This document shows, one piece after another, positions 19,587 through 28,367 of a DNA stretch of 64,000 nt. The translations under genes and the position numbers were made by a program. Position 1 is the first letter of the stretch. Every line of letters starts with the position of its first letter. Source of the stretch: DATBVX01 sp963695985 (lineage in GTDB: Bacteria > Pseudomonadota > Gammaproteobacteria > Steroidobacterales > Steroidobacteraceae); the NCBI GenBank assembly GCA_963695985.1, contig CAVOIC010000005.1, positions 1-64,000 of the forward strand, read 5' to 3'. The notes beneath the pieces are model-generated. The model was not told where the DNA came from. It did no database searches and saw only the letters and a list, made by a program, of their open reading frames with translations.

Positions 19587-20686
19587 ACAGCATCGAGGAA
19601 ATCGTCGCCGAAGTGCGTGCCGGGCGCATGGTCGTGATCATGGACGACGAGACGCGCGAGAACGAGGCCGACCTCATCATGGCGGCGGAGGCCGCGACGC
19701 CCGAGACCGTGGCATTCTTCGTGCGCTACACGAGCGGCATCATCTGCCAGCCGATGCTGCAGCAGCGGTTGCAGGAGCTGCGACTGCCGCAGATGGTTCC
19801 TGAGAACACCGAGTCGCACCGCACCGCCTTTACGATCTCGGTCGACTACCGGCACGGAACGACCACCGGCATTTCGGCACATGACCGCGCGAAGACCATC
19901 CGCGCGCTCGCCGATGCCGCTTCGCAGCCAGATGATTTCGCCCGCCCGGGCCACATCTTCCCGTTGCGTTACACCGAAGGTGGTGTGCTGTGCCGCGCCG
20001 GGCACACGGAAGCCACGGTGGACCTCGTGCGCCTCGCCGGGTTTCGCTCTCTGACCGGAATCCTGTGCGAGGTCGTCAATGACGATGGCACGATGAAGCG
20101 CGGCGCGCAGCTTTTCGAGTTCGCCCAATCACACCAACTCAAGGTCGGCACGATCGCTGACCTCATCCGCTATCGCCTCAAGACGGAGCGCTCAGTCGAG
20201 CGCCTCTCCGATCAGGTAGTGGAAACGGAGTTCGGTCGCTTTCGCATGTGCTGCTACGAGGATCACGTCAATCGTGACGTGCACATCGCGCTGGTGCGCG
20301 GGACTCTCGACGGCTCGAAGCCGCCCCTGGTACGTGTGCATCTCACCGAAACGCTGCGCGACGTGATCGGGATTCGTAGCGATCGAGGCTGGCCGCTGCG
20401 CGATGCGCTCAAGCGCATCGCCGAAGAAGGCAGCGGCGTAGTCGTCATTCTGCGCCAGGCGGAGGGGCCGCGCGATCTGGTCGAAGCGGTACGTGCGCTC
20501 GGAACGAGCAAGAGCGCAGGGCCGCGGCACGAAGGTGCGCGGATCCTGCGAACCTATGGCATCGGTGCGCAGATTCTCCAGGATCTGGGTGTGACGCGCA
20601 TGCGCGTGCTGAGCGCGCCGCGCCAGGTGGTCGCCATTTCAGCGTTCGATCTGGAGATCACCGAATACGTCGACAGCGATTCCTGA
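19583..20686 (+). CDS. ribB: 3,4-dihydroxy-2-butanone-4-phosphate synthase with degenerate GTP cyclohydrolase II domain (RibBX type)
   Basis: 367 residues. Residues 1-205 are a full DHBP synthase, which converts ribulose 5-phosphate to the four-carbon riboflavin precursor: DDETRENEAD, HGTTTGISAHDRA and TEGGVLCRAGHTEA are intact. Residues 210-367 align with GTP cyclohydrolase II, but the zinc cysteines are gone: the normal ECLTGD and RCDCG motifs read TETLRD (E256 for Cys) and RSDRG (S266, R268 for Cys). This matches the RibBX variant known in Proteobacteria, where the C-terminal domain is not a working cyclohydrolase. A real RibA must then be encoded elsewhere; none is in the window. Confidence 0.93.
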   Translation: MNSIEEIVAEVRAGRMVVIMDDETRENEADLIMAAEAATPETVAFFVRYTSGIICQPMLQQRLQELRLPQMVPENTESHRTAFTISVDYRHGTTTGISAHDRAKTIRALADAASQPDDFARPGHIFPLRYTEGGVLCRAGHTEATVDLVRLAGFRSLTGILCEVVNDDGTMKRGAQLFEFAQSHQLKVGTIADLIRYRLKTERSVERLSDQVVETEFGRFRMCCYEDHVNRDVHIALVRGTLDGSKPPLVRVHLTETLRDVIGIRSDRGWPLRDALKRIAEEGSGVVVILRQAEGPRDLVEAVRALGTSKSAGPRHEGARILRTYGIGAQILQDLGVTRMRVLSAPRQVVAISAFDLEITEYVDSDS

Positions 20687-20709
20687 GAGGCCGCACCTGT
20701 GGCATCCGC

Positions 20710-20715
20710 TATACT
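20710..20715 (+). promoter_or_regulatory. Candidate -10 box for ribH
   Basis: TATACT followed by GCC, 25 bases before the ribH ATG in the 54-base gap after ribB. It could allow separate expression of ribH-nusB-thiL. The -35 match is poor. Confidence 0.28.
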
Positions 20716-20740
20716 GCCTGCCGTTTCCGGCCAGACACCC

Positions 20741-21217
20741 ATGAGCACTATTCGCACTTTCGAAGGCGACCACCTGGCGCGCGATCTGCGCTTTGCGATC
20801 GTCGCTGCGCGCTTTAATGACTTCATCGTCGATAGCCTGATCCGCGGCGCGCTCGAAGCCTTGCAGCGCCACGGGGCGTCCGAGAAGCAGATCGAGCTCA
20901 TCAGAGTGCCCGGCGCATTCGAGATGCCACTGGCAGTGCAGAAGCTGCTCGCCGCCCGGCGCCACGACGCCGTGATCGCCCTGGGTGCGGTGATCCGCGG
21001 CGCCACGCCACACTTCCAGTACGTTGCCGGCGAGTGTGCCAGCGGCCTGTCCCGCGTGGCGCTCGAATCCGGGGTACCGATCGCGTTTGGCGTGTTGACG
21101 ACGGATACTATCGAGCAGGCCGTCGAACGTGCCGGTGCCAAGAGCGGCAACAAGGGTGCGGAAGCGGCGGTGACGGCCATCGAGATGGCCAACCTGCTGA
21201 GACGCCTGGAAGGCTGA
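20741..21217 (+). CDS. ribH: 6,7-dimethyl-8-ribityllumazine synthase
   Basis: 158 residues. It joins the RibD product (after dephosphorylation) to the RibB product to make lumazine; the family assembles as hollow 60-mers or pentamers. Signatures: RFAIVAARFNDFI, VPGAFEMPLA, ALGAVIRGATPHF and the GVLTTDTIEQA block. The ATG at 20741 is preferred to an in-frame GTG at 20699. nusB follows 10 bases downstream. Confidence 0.96.
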   Translation: MSTIRTFEGDHLARDLRFAIVAARFNDFIVDSLIRGALEALQRHGASEKQIELIRVPGAFEMPLAVQKLLAARRHDAVIALGAVIRGATPHFQYVAGECASGLSRVALESGVPIAFGVLTTDTIEQAVERAGAKSGNKGAEAAVTAIEMANLLRRLEG

Positions 21218-21227
21218 GGGGCGCTCG

Positions 21228-21683
21228 ATGGCGGGTTCTCCGGCAGTGCAGCCCAGCACTCGCGCACGCTCGGTGGCGCGACGCCTCGCAATGCAAGCTA
21301 TCTACCAATCCCAGCTCAATGCGCAGCCCTGGCAGGACCTGCACCAGCAGTTCCTCGCGAACGAGGACATGCCGCGCGCCGACAGCGAGTACTTTCGCGA
21401 ACTGGTGCAGCAGGTCTGCGGCTCACGCGAGCTGCTCGATGCCGACCTCGCGGCTCTCGTCGATCGACCGCCGAAAGATCTCGATCCGGTCGAACACGCG
21501 ATCCTGCTGATTGGACTGTACGAGCTGAAGGCGCGCAACGACATCCCGTTCAAGGTCGTGATCAATGAAGGCGTCGGTCTCGCACGGCGCTTCGGCGCGA
21601 CGGACGGGCACAAGTACGTGAACGCGGTTCTCGACCGCGCCGCCGCGCAATTGCGCGCCGCCGAACGCGGTTCGCACAACTGA
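21228..21683 (+). CDS. nusB: Transcription antitermination factor NusB
   Basis: 151 residues, all-helical. With S10 (NusE) it binds boxA RNA in rRNA leaders and supports antitermination. Blocks: ARRLAMQAIYQSQ near the N-terminus, DPVEHAILLIGLYEL and PFKVVINEGVGLARRFG, DGHKYVNAVLDR at the end. The ribH-nusB-thiL order is widespread in Gammaproteobacteria. It is 20 bases ahead of thiL. Confidence 0.96.
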   Translation: MAGSPAVQPSTRARSVARRLAMQAIYQSQLNAQPWQDLHQQFLANEDMPRADSEYFRELVQQVCGSRELLDADLAALVDRPPKDLDPVEHAILLIGLYELKARNDIPFKVVINEGVGLARRFGATDGHKYVNAVLDRAAAQLRAAERGSHN

Positions 21684-21703
21684 AAACGACAGGATCTGCG
21701 GCG

Positions 21704-22672
21704 ATGCCGCTGGGCGAATTCGAGCTGATCAATCGCTTCTTCGCGCGTGGCGGCCCACAGCGCGCCGACGTGAGCCTGGGCATCGGCGACGATGCCGCGC
21801 TCGTGCGCGTGCCGGAAGGGACCGAACTGGTCGTTGCCGTCGACACAATCGTTGGTGGCGTGCACTTTCCCGCGGGCACCTCGCCGCAGGATATCGGGTA
21901 TCGGGCACTGGCGGTCAATCTCAGTGACGTCGCGGCGATGGGGGCGACTCCCGCCTGGGCGACGCTGGCACTGACGCTGCCCGCTGCGGACGAGAGCTGG
22001 CTCGAGGCTTTCTGCTCCGGTTTCTTCGCGCTGGCGCGTGCGCACGAGGTCATGCTGATCGGCGGCGACACGAACTCCGGCCCGCTGAGCATCACGGTGC
22101 AGATCATGGGTCACGTACCGATCGGCAAGGCGCTCAGACGCAGCGGTGCGAGCGCGGGCGATCTGATCTTCGTGAGCGGCCACGTAGGCGATGCGGCCGC
22201 CGGCCTGGCGCTCCTGGAGCAGCGCGCCGCGGCGGATCAAAGTCATCGCGCTCAGCTCATCGCGCGCTTTCTGCGGCCACAACCACGCATTGCGCTCGGC
22301 CTGGCCCTGCGCGACGTCGCCTCCGCGGCCATCGATATTTCTGACGGCCTCGCCGCCGACCTCACCCACATCCTCGAGGCGAGTGGCGTCGGGGCATGTC
22401 TGAACCTCGACGCGCTGCCGCTCTCAGAGGCGCTCGCAGGGACCTTCGAATCGCAACGTGCCCTCGAGCTGGCCTTTGGCGGCGGTGACGACTACGAGCT
22501 GTGCGTTACCGTTCCCCCACAGCGGGTGCAATTGCTGGCCGGGATTGCCGCCTCCAGCGCCTGCCCGCTGACGCGGGTCGGAGTCATCGAGGCGCAACCG
22601 GGTTTGCGGTCGATCCTGAAGGGCGTTGCGGTCACTCCGGTGCAGCGCGGCTTCCAGCATTTTTCGCGCTGA
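21704..22672 (+). CDS. thiL: Thiamine-monophosphate kinase
   Basis: 322 residues. It phosphorylates thiamine monophosphate to the active cofactor thiamine diphosphate, which Dxs (25-27 kb) uses. PurM-like fold: GIGDDAALV, VAVDTIVGGVHF, AVNLSDVAAMGATP and GGDTNSG are the nucleotide and metal blocks; AIDISDGLAADL and FGGGDDYELC are in the C-terminal half. It ends the ribD-thiL cluster; a 93-base gap without a clear terminator separates it from the kinase gene. Confidence 0.95.
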   Translation: MPLGEFELINRFFARGGPQRADVSLGIGDDAALVRVPEGTELVVAVDTIVGGVHFPAGTSPQDIGYRALAVNLSDVAAMGATPAWATLALTLPAADESWLEAFCSGFFALARAHEVMLIGGDTNSGPLSITVQIMGHVPIGKALRRSGASAGDLIFVSGHVGDAAAGLALLEQRAAADQSHRAQLIARFLRPQPRIALGLALRDVASAAIDISDGLAADLTHILEASGVGACLNLDALPLSEALAGTFESQRALELAFGGGDDYELCVTVPPQRVQLLAGIAASSACPLTRVGVIEAQPGLRSILKGVAVTPVQRGFQHFSR

Positions 22673-22765
22673 GACGCCTTCAGGGAATCCCCGAGCGCGA
22701 GGTCCAAAGTCCGTTCAAATATCTCAGATTTCGCCCGCCCCGGTGCTCGCGCCGGCCATGCGGAG

Positions 22766-24154
22766 ATGATCCGGGAATTACGTCACAGATCGCGCCGGAC
22801 CCCATCCGTATCCTGCCCGCCGAACTGCGCATGGGGAACAGCCATTCGTAATCTGATCGCAGAACGTTCCGCACGTCCGGGAGCCGGCATACCGGAACGG
22901 ATCGGCAAGTACGTCATCATCAACGAAGTCGGTCGCGGCAGCACCGGTGTCGTATACCTCTCGCACGACCCCTACTACGGGCGCGACGTCGCGATCAAGG
23001 TCTACAACATGGAGACCGGCGGGGACGAAGAACGCGCCAAGGTGGCGCGCAAGATGTTCCTCTCCGAAGCCCACATGGTGGGCATGCTCCAGCACCCGAA
23101 TATCCTGCCGATCTACGATGCGGGCGAAGAGAACGGCCACTGCTACATCGTGACCGAGCACGTACAGGGCGCGCGCACCCTGGTTGCGTACTGTCGTCCG
23201 GACAACCTGCTGCGCGTCGATGACGCGGTGGAGATCATGTTCAAGTGCGCCAAGGCGCTGCACTACGCGCACGGCCGCGGCGTCATCCACCGCGACATCA
23301 AGCCGAGCAACATCATGCTCACGACCGACAGCGACGTGCGCATCATCGATTTCGGCATCGCGCTGGTTGCGGATTCCGACATCTCCAGCATCCAGGGCAT
23401 TGCGGGCAGCCCGAGTTACATGTCACCCGAGCAGGTGCAGAACGCCGAGATCACCAACCGCTCGGACCTGTACTCGCTCGGCGCGGTGATGTACGAGCTG
23501 TTGACCGGGTTCCGGCCGTTTCGTGCCGGCAATCTGTCCAAGCTCCTGCACCAGATCGTGTTCGCGACGCCCCCTCCGATTCACACCGTGCGCAAGGAGA
23601 TCCCGGAGGATCTCGAGAACGTCGTTGCCAGCGCGCTGCAAAAGGACCCGGAGAAGCGTTACAAGAGCGGTCTGGATTTCGCGGCCGAGCTCACGCGCGT
23701 GCATCAGAAGCTGCGCGCGCAATACGAGCAGATCGACAGTCAGCAGCAGTTCGATCTGCTGCGGCGCCTGAAATTCTTCCACGACTTCTCGCACGGGGAG
23801 ATCTGGGAAGTGCTGCGCGCCAGCAGCTGGCAGGAGTACACGAACGGCGAAGAAATCGTCAAGGAAGGCGAGATGGACGACCGCTTCTACATCATCGTCT
23901 CCGGCCACGTAAGCGTGCAGCGCCACGGGCAACAGCTCGGGCGTCTCGAGAGCGGCGACTGCTTTGGTGAGACCAGTTACGTGCGCGGCGCCAAGCGCAC
24001 TGCGACCATCAAGGCCGACGGTGAAGTCACCGTGATGAAGGTGAGCTCGACGCTGCTGGAACAGGTCTCCGCATCCTGTCAGCTGCGCTTCAACAAGGTC
24101 TTCCTGCGCAGCCTCATAGGCCGCCTGCAGAACGCCGAACGCAAGGTCGGCTGA
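22766..24154 (+). CDS. Ser/Thr protein kinase with C-terminal cyclic-nucleotide-binding domain
   Basis: 462 residues from the ATG at 22766; the start is uncertain because kinase homology begins only near residue 46. Kinase domain about 47-310: GRGSTG at 56-61, lysine 78 in VAIKVY, HRDIKPSN with D177, DFG with D195 and an SPSYMSPEQ activation segment. All catalytic residues are present. Residues about 345-450 form a cNMP-binding (CAP-ED) domain: EEIVKEGEMDDRFYIIVSG and the phosphate-binding-cassette region LESGDCFGETSYVRG. No membrane segment is seen, so it is cytosolic, unlike most bacterial Hanks kinases, which are membrane anchored. Binding of cAMP or c-di-GMP as an allosteric switch is inference. 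It follows thiL by 93 bases and is convergent with folE2. Confidence 0.88.
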   Translation: MIRELRHRSRRTPSVSCPPNCAWGTAIRNLIAERSARPGAGIPERIGKYVIINEVGRGSTGVVYLSHDPYYGRDVAIKVYNMETGGDEERAKVARKMFLSEAHMVGMLQHPNILPIYDAGEENGHCYIVTEHVQGARTLVAYCRPDNLLRVDDAVEIMFKCAKALHYAHGRGVIHRDIKPSNIMLTTDSDVRIIDFGIALVADSDISSIQGIAGSPSYMSPEQVQNAEITNRSDLYSLGAVMYELLTGFRPFRAGNLSKLLHQIVFATPPPIHTVRKEIPEDLENVVASALQKDPEKRYKSGLDFAAELTRVHQKLRAQYEQIDSQQQFDLLRRLKFFHDFSHGEIWEVLRASSWQEYTNGEEIVKEGEMDDRFYIIVSGHVSVQRHGQQLGRLESGDCFGETSYVRGAKRTATIKADGEVTVMKVSSTLLEQVSASCQLRFNKVFLRSLIGRLQNAERKVG

Positions 24155-24185
24155 GGTTCTCCTCCTCGGTAACGGCCGCGCGCTG

Positions 24186-25025
24186 TCAGCGCGTTGCCGG
24201 GCCCGGCTGCTCCTTGTCCTTCTCGATCAGGGCGTAAGCCGAGTGATTGTGGATCGATTCGAAGTTCTCTGATTCCACCACGTAGGCGAGCACGCGCTGG
24301 TCGAGATTCAGCCGTAGCGCGATGTCGCGCACCATGTCCTCGACGAATTTTGGATTGTCGTAGGCGTGCTCGGTCACATACTTCTCGTCCGGGCGTTTGA
24401 GGATGCCATACAGCTCGCACGAGGCCTCTTTCTCCGCGATGTCGATGAGCTCCTCGATCCAGATGTGCTCGCGGATGCGCGCCGTGATCGTGATGTGAGA
24501 GCGCTGGTTGTGCGCGCCGTAGTCCGAGATCTTCTTGGAGCAGGGACACAGGCTCGTCACCGCGACTACTACCTTGATCCACATGCTGGTACGTCCGTCA
24601 CGGCGTTCGCCGATGAGCGAGGCGCGGTAATCCATCAGGCTCTCGACACCCGAGACCGGAGCCTTCTTCATCACGAAATAGGGGAAGGACATCTCGATGT
24701 GGCCGGCATCGGCGTTCAGTCGCTGCGTCATTTCCTCGAGCAGCGCGCGGAACGAGTCCACTGAAATCTCACGCTCGTGGTGCAGGATTTCGATGAAGCG
24801 CGACATGTGCGTGCCCTTGAAGTCATGGGGCAGGTTTACGTACATGTTGAAATTGGCGATCGTGTGCTGCTCGCCACCGGAACGGTCCTTGACGCGTACC
24901 GGGTGATAGACATCCTTCACGCCGACCCGGTTGATCGGAATACGGCGCGTGTCGGCGCGGTTCTGCACGTCCTCGATGCCGACTTCGGTGGGCTTACGGG
25001 TCCTGGCGGGCATGTCCATCATCAT
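24186..25025 (-). CDS. folE2: GTP cyclohydrolase FolE2 (type IB)
   Basis: 279 residues. It converts GTP to 7,8-dihydroneopterin triphosphate, the entry to folate (and queuosine) synthesis, using a metal site unrelated to zinc-dependent FolE. The conserved cysteine lies in SLCPCSKKISDYGAHNQRS; SHITIT and the ESENFESIHNHSAYA C-terminal block are also family features. FolE2 is often induced under zinc limitation by Zur in other bacteria, but I see no Zur palindrome here. Several Met codons sit at the start (25025, 25022, 25019, 25013). It is 90 bases downstream of dxs on the same strand. Confidence 0.93.
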   Translation of the reverse strand: MMMDMPARTRKPTEVGIEDVQNRADTRRIPINRVGVKDVYHPVRVKDRSGGEQHTIANFNMYVNLPHDFKGTHMSRFIEILHHEREISVDSFRALLEEMTQRLNADAGHIEMSFPYFVMKKAPVSGVESLMDYRASLIGERRDGRTSMWIKVVVAVTSLCPCSKKISDYGAHNQRSHITITARIREHIWIEELIDIAEKEASCELYGILKRPDEKYVTEHAYDNPKFVEDMVRDIALRLNLDQRVLAYVVESENFESIHNHSAYALIEKDKEQPGPATR

Positions 25026-25115
25026 GTTTCCGGGGCGCGGATCAGGGGACAGCGATTATACGCAGCCAGCGCGCCCGCGTTCACGAATGCGCGCCCCGTG
25101 CCGCGCCCGGCGCCT

Positions 25116-27014
25116 TTACGCAGACGCTGGCGCCGCTGATGCCAGTCCCGGCCGTTGCCAGAAGCGCCCGATTGCAGCCTCCAGAGACGCTGGATCGAGG
25201 CCAGCCATCTTCAGGCAATCCTCGCGCGAGCCGTGCTCGATGAAGCGATCGGGAATTCCAAGGTTCAGCATCGGAATCTGAATACCATGCGCCGCCAGTA
25301 ATTCGGCGACGGCGGCTCCGGCTCCACCGGCAGCAGCATTCTCCTCGATGGTCACGAATGCGACATGCTGGCGCGCGAGCCGCTGAACCAATTCCTCGTC
25401 CAGCGGTTTGATGAAACGCATATTGACCAGCGTCGCATCGAGGCGCTCGGCAATGGGCTCGGCGGGCGCCACCATGGTTCCGAACGCCAGGATTGCCAGA
25501 CCGCTGCGCCCCGTACGCCGCAGCTCGCCGCGCCCAAGTGGCAGGGCTTGCAGTGCTTCCTGGATTGGTGCACCCGGCCCCTGGCCGCGCGGGTAGCGCA
25601 CCGCCGTCGGCTGATCCAGTGTGGTCGCGGTGTAGAGCATCTGGCGGCACTCGTTCTCATCCGCCGGTGCCATGACGACCATGTTGGGGATGCAGCGCAG
25701 GTAACTCAGATCGTAGTTCCCCTGATGCGTCACGCCGTCGCCGCCCACGAGTCCCGCGCGATCGATCGCGAACAGCACCGGAAGGTTCTGCAGGGCGACG
25801 TCGTGGATCAGCTGATCGTACCCGCGCTGCAAGAACGTTGAGTAGATTGCGACCACCGGGCGCACGCCTTCGCAAGCCAGACCGGCGGCGAAAGTCACGG
25901 CGTGCTGCTCGGCGATCGCCACGTCGAAGTAGCGGTCGGGAAAGCGCTTCTCGAACTCGACCAGTCCCGAGCCTTCGCGCATCGCAGGCGTGATGCCGAC
26001 GATGCGCGGGTCGCGCTCGGCGATGTCACACAGCCAGCGCCCGAAGACCTGCGAATAGGTCGGCCCGCTCGCTTTCTCCTTGTAGATCGTGCCGCTCACG
26101 GGATCGAACGGTCCGGGCCCGTGCCACTTGATCGGGTCGGCTTCCGCCGGCGGATAACCCTTGCCCTTGCGTGTCACGACGTGCAGCAGCTGCGGGCCGC
26201 GCAGGCCCTTCAGGTTGCGCAAAGTGCGGGTCAATGCCTTCAGATCATGCCCATCGATCGGTCCGATGTAATTCCAGCCCATCTCTTCGAACATCGTGCC
26301 GGGCAACACCATGCCCTTCATGTGCTCTTCGGAGCGCCGTGCCAGTTCCCAGGCCGTGGGCATCTGCCGCAGCACTTTCTTGCTGCCCTCGCGCAGGCCG
26401 GCGTAGAGCTTGCCGGAGAGAACCTTGGCGAAGTAGTTGGAGAGCGCGCCGACATTCTTCGAGATCGACATGTCGTTGTCGTTGAGAATCACAAGCAGAT
26501 CGACATCGAGGCTTCCCGCATGATTGAGCGCCTCGAAGGCGAGTCCCGCACTCATGGCGCCGTCGCCGATCACCGCCACGACGCGCCGCTGCTCGCCGGA
26601 GCGCGCCGCGCCTATTGCCATCCCGAGCGCGGCGCTGATGGAAGTGCTCGAATGACCCACGCCGAAGGTGTCGAACACGCTCTCCGCGCGTGAGGGGAAC
26701 GGTGCCAGGCCGCCGGTTTGCTTGATGGTGTGCAAACGCTCGCGCCGGCCGGTCAGCACTTTGTGCGGATAGGCCTGGTGGCCGACATCCCAGACGATGC
26801 GATCGACCGGCGTGTCGTAGACATAGTGAATCGCGATCGTGAGCTCGACGGTGCCGAGGCCCGCGGCAAAATGGCCGCCACGCGTCGCCACGGTCTGAAT
26901 CAGGAAAGTCCTCAACTCCGCGGCCAGGTCGGGGAGCTGGCTCACGCTCAGCTTGCGCAGGTCGGCGGGAGAACGGACCGTGTCGAGCAGCGGATATTGA
27001 GGCTGGTCGGCCAT
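25116..27014 (-). CDS. dxs: 1-deoxy-D-xylulose-5-phosphate synthase
   Basis: 632 residues. It condenses pyruvate and glyceraldehyde 3-phosphate, the first and rate-setting step of the MEP isoprenoid route; also feeds thiamine and pyridoxal synthesis. TPP binding is shown by GDGAMSAG followed by NDNDMSIS. Other blocks are WDVGHQAYPHK near residue 75, GVGHSSTSISAALG, and the pyrimidine-domain IAEQHAVTFAAGLA. It lies 48 bases after ispA, forming xseB-ispA-dxs, a common gammaproteobacterial operon. Confidence 0.97.
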   Translation of the reverse strand: MADQPQYPLLDTVRSPADLRKLSVSQLPDLAAELRTFLIQTVATRGGHFAAGLGTVELTIAIHYVYDTPVDRIVWDVGHQAYPHKVLTGRRERLHTIKQTGGLAPFPSRAESVFDTFGVGHSSTSISAALGMAIGAARSGEQRRVVAVIGDGAMSAGLAFEALNHAGSLDVDLLVILNDNDMSISKNVGALSNYFAKVLSGKLYAGLREGSKKVLRQMPTAWELARRSEEHMKGMVLPGTMFEEMGWNYIGPIDGHDLKALTRTLRNLKGLRGPQLLHVVTRKGKGYPPAEADPIKWHGPGPFDPVSGTIYKEKASGPTYSQVFGRWLCDIAERDPRIVGITPAMREGSGLVEFEKRFPDRYFDVAIAEQHAVTFAAGLACEGVRPVVAIYSTFLQRGYDQLIHDVALQNLPVLFAIDRAGLVGGDGVTHQGNYDLSYLRCIPNMVVMAPADENECRQMLYTATTLDQPTAVRYPRGQGPGAPIQEALQALPLGRGELRRTGRSGLAILAFGTMVAPAEPIAERLDATLVNMRFIKPLDEELVQRLARQHVAFVTIEENAAAGGAGAAVAELLAAHGIQIPMLNLGIPDRFIEHGSREDCLKMAGLDPASLEAAIGRFWQRPGLASAAPASA

Positions 27015-27062
27015 GCGGCGCAGTTTACAACTGCCTCACTCGCAGTGCAGCGTAACCGTCCC

Positions 27063-27965
27063 TCAGCTGTCGCGCTCGATGACGAAGTCCGCGAGCCAGC
27101 GCAGGTTGTCGGCTCCCGGTCCGAAATCGCGCAACGTGGCAATTGCGGCCTGGTGCAGCTCGCGGCAGCGCTGCTTCGACGCTTCGAGGCCAATCACGCT
27201 TGGGTAAGTGGGCTTGGCTTTGGCACGGTCGGCGCCGGTCGGCTTGCCAACGGTGGCCGGGTCGCCTTCGACGTCCAGGATGTCGTCCTGCACCTGGAAC
27301 GCAAGACCGATGTGCCGCGCAAATCGGTCGAGCACATCGAAGCGCTGCGCGTCGATGTGCTGGGCGAGCGCGGGCATCAGCACGCTCGCTCGGATGAGCG
27401 CGCCCGTCTTGCGCCGGTGCATCTCCTCGAGCTCAGCCACGCTCAGTGTCCGGCCGACGGCGCCCAGATCGAGCGCCTGTCCGCCCGCCATGCCCTCAGT
27501 GCCGCTCGCTTCGGCCAACGCGTCGATCAGGCGTACGCGTGTGAGCGGGTCGTCGTTTAGTTCCGGGTCCGTGGCGAGAATGCGAAAGGCCAGCACCTGC
27601 AGCGCGTCGCCCACGAGAATCGCGGTGGCTTCGTCGAACGCCTTGTGAGTAGTAGGACGTCCACGCCGCAGGTCGTCATCGTCCATCGCCGGCAGATCAT
27701 CGTGTACAAGCGAGTACGCGTGGATCAGTTCGACTGCAGCCGCCGGTGCATCGAGCCGCCTGAGCTCGGCGCCGAGTGCCTCCCCGGTGGCATAGACGAG
27801 GATCGGTCGCAGGCGCTTGCCCGAGCCGAGGACGCTATAGCGCAGAGCCGCGTGCAGCCGTTGCGGCACACGGTCAGGGGCAGGCAGCCAGTGATCCAGT
27901 ACCCTCTCGATGCGGGTGCGGTACTCGGCGATGCGCCGCGGGGCGACCAGGGACGGGGATATCAA
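27063..27965 (-). CDS. ispA: Farnesyl diphosphate synthase (geranyltranstransferase)
   Basis: 300 residues. It elongates dimethylallyl diphosphate with isopentenyl diphosphate to the C15 product used for ubiquinone, undecaprenyl carriers and hopanoids. First aspartate-rich motif in HDDLPAMDDDDLRRG and second in QDDILDVEGD; GSGKRLRP binds the diphosphate. It lies between xseB (15 bases upstream) and dxs (48 bases downstream), so the operon supplies both the first MEP enzyme and a prenyl chain elongase. Confidence 0.95.
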   Translation of the reverse strand: MISPSLVAPRRIAEYRTRIERVLDHWLPAPDRVPQRLHAALRYSVLGSGKRLRPILVYATGEALGAELRRLDAPAAAVELIHAYSLVHDDLPAMDDDDLRRGRPTTHKAFDEATAILVGDALQVLAFRILATDPELNDDPLTRVRLIDALAEASGTEGMAGGQALDLGAVGRTLSVAELEEMHRRKTGALIRASVLMPALAQHIDAQRFDVLDRFARHIGLAFQVQDDILDVEGDPATVGKPTGADRAKAKPTYPSVIGLEASKQRCRELHQAAIATLRDFGPGADNLRWLADFVIERDS

Positions 27966-27980
27966 CGCTGGCAGGCCGGG

Positions 27981-28232
27981 TCAGGATTCGGGTTCGAAGT
28001 CCTCGACCACATCCTGCGAGTCAGCATCACTCGCGGGCTTGAGCAGGACTTCCACTTTCTGCTCCGCCGCCTTGAGCGCTGTCTGACAGGCACGGGCCAG
28101 GACCACGCCGCGCTCGAACTGTTTGAGCGACTCTTCGAGAGGCAGATCTCCGCGCTCCAGCCGCTCGACCAGCGCCTCGAGCTCGGCCATACAGTGTTCG
28201 AAGTCCGGAATCTTGCTCTTGCGTGCGATCAC
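27981..28232 (-). CDS. xseB: Exodeoxyribonuclease VII small subunit
   Basis: 83 residues, two long helices with a conserved block FEHCMAELEALVERLERGDL and PLEESLKQFERG, followed by an acidic tail. With XseA (not in the window) it forms exonuclease VII, which degrades single-stranded DNA in both directions. It is the first gene of xseB-ispA-dxs and is divergent from the rubrerythrin operon, with 182 bases between starts. Confidence 0.93.
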   Translation of the reverse strand: MIARKSKIPDFEHCMAELEALVERLERGDLPLEESLKQFERGVVLARACQTALKAAEQKVEVLLKPASDADSQDVVEDFEPES

Positions 28233-28331
28233 GTGGAGATCTGAAGGCGCCGAATCGGCGTGAAAGGGCGCGCGTAAGGTACACAGCCGTTTGCACGAGG
28301 GTCAATGCGAGCTACCTGTGGTTTCCCCGCG

Positions 28332-28360
28332 TTGACTTCACTGGGTCGCGCGTCTAGATT
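28332..28360 (+). promoter_or_regulatory. Probable sigma-70 promoter of the rubrerythrin operon
   Basis: TTGACT (28332-28337), a 17-base spacer and TAGATT (28355-28360). Five of six and four of six matches with optimal spacing; one of the two best promoters in the window. The expected start point is near 28367, immediately before the palindrome at 28368. Confidence 0.6.
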
Positions 28361-28367
28361 CCGCTTC

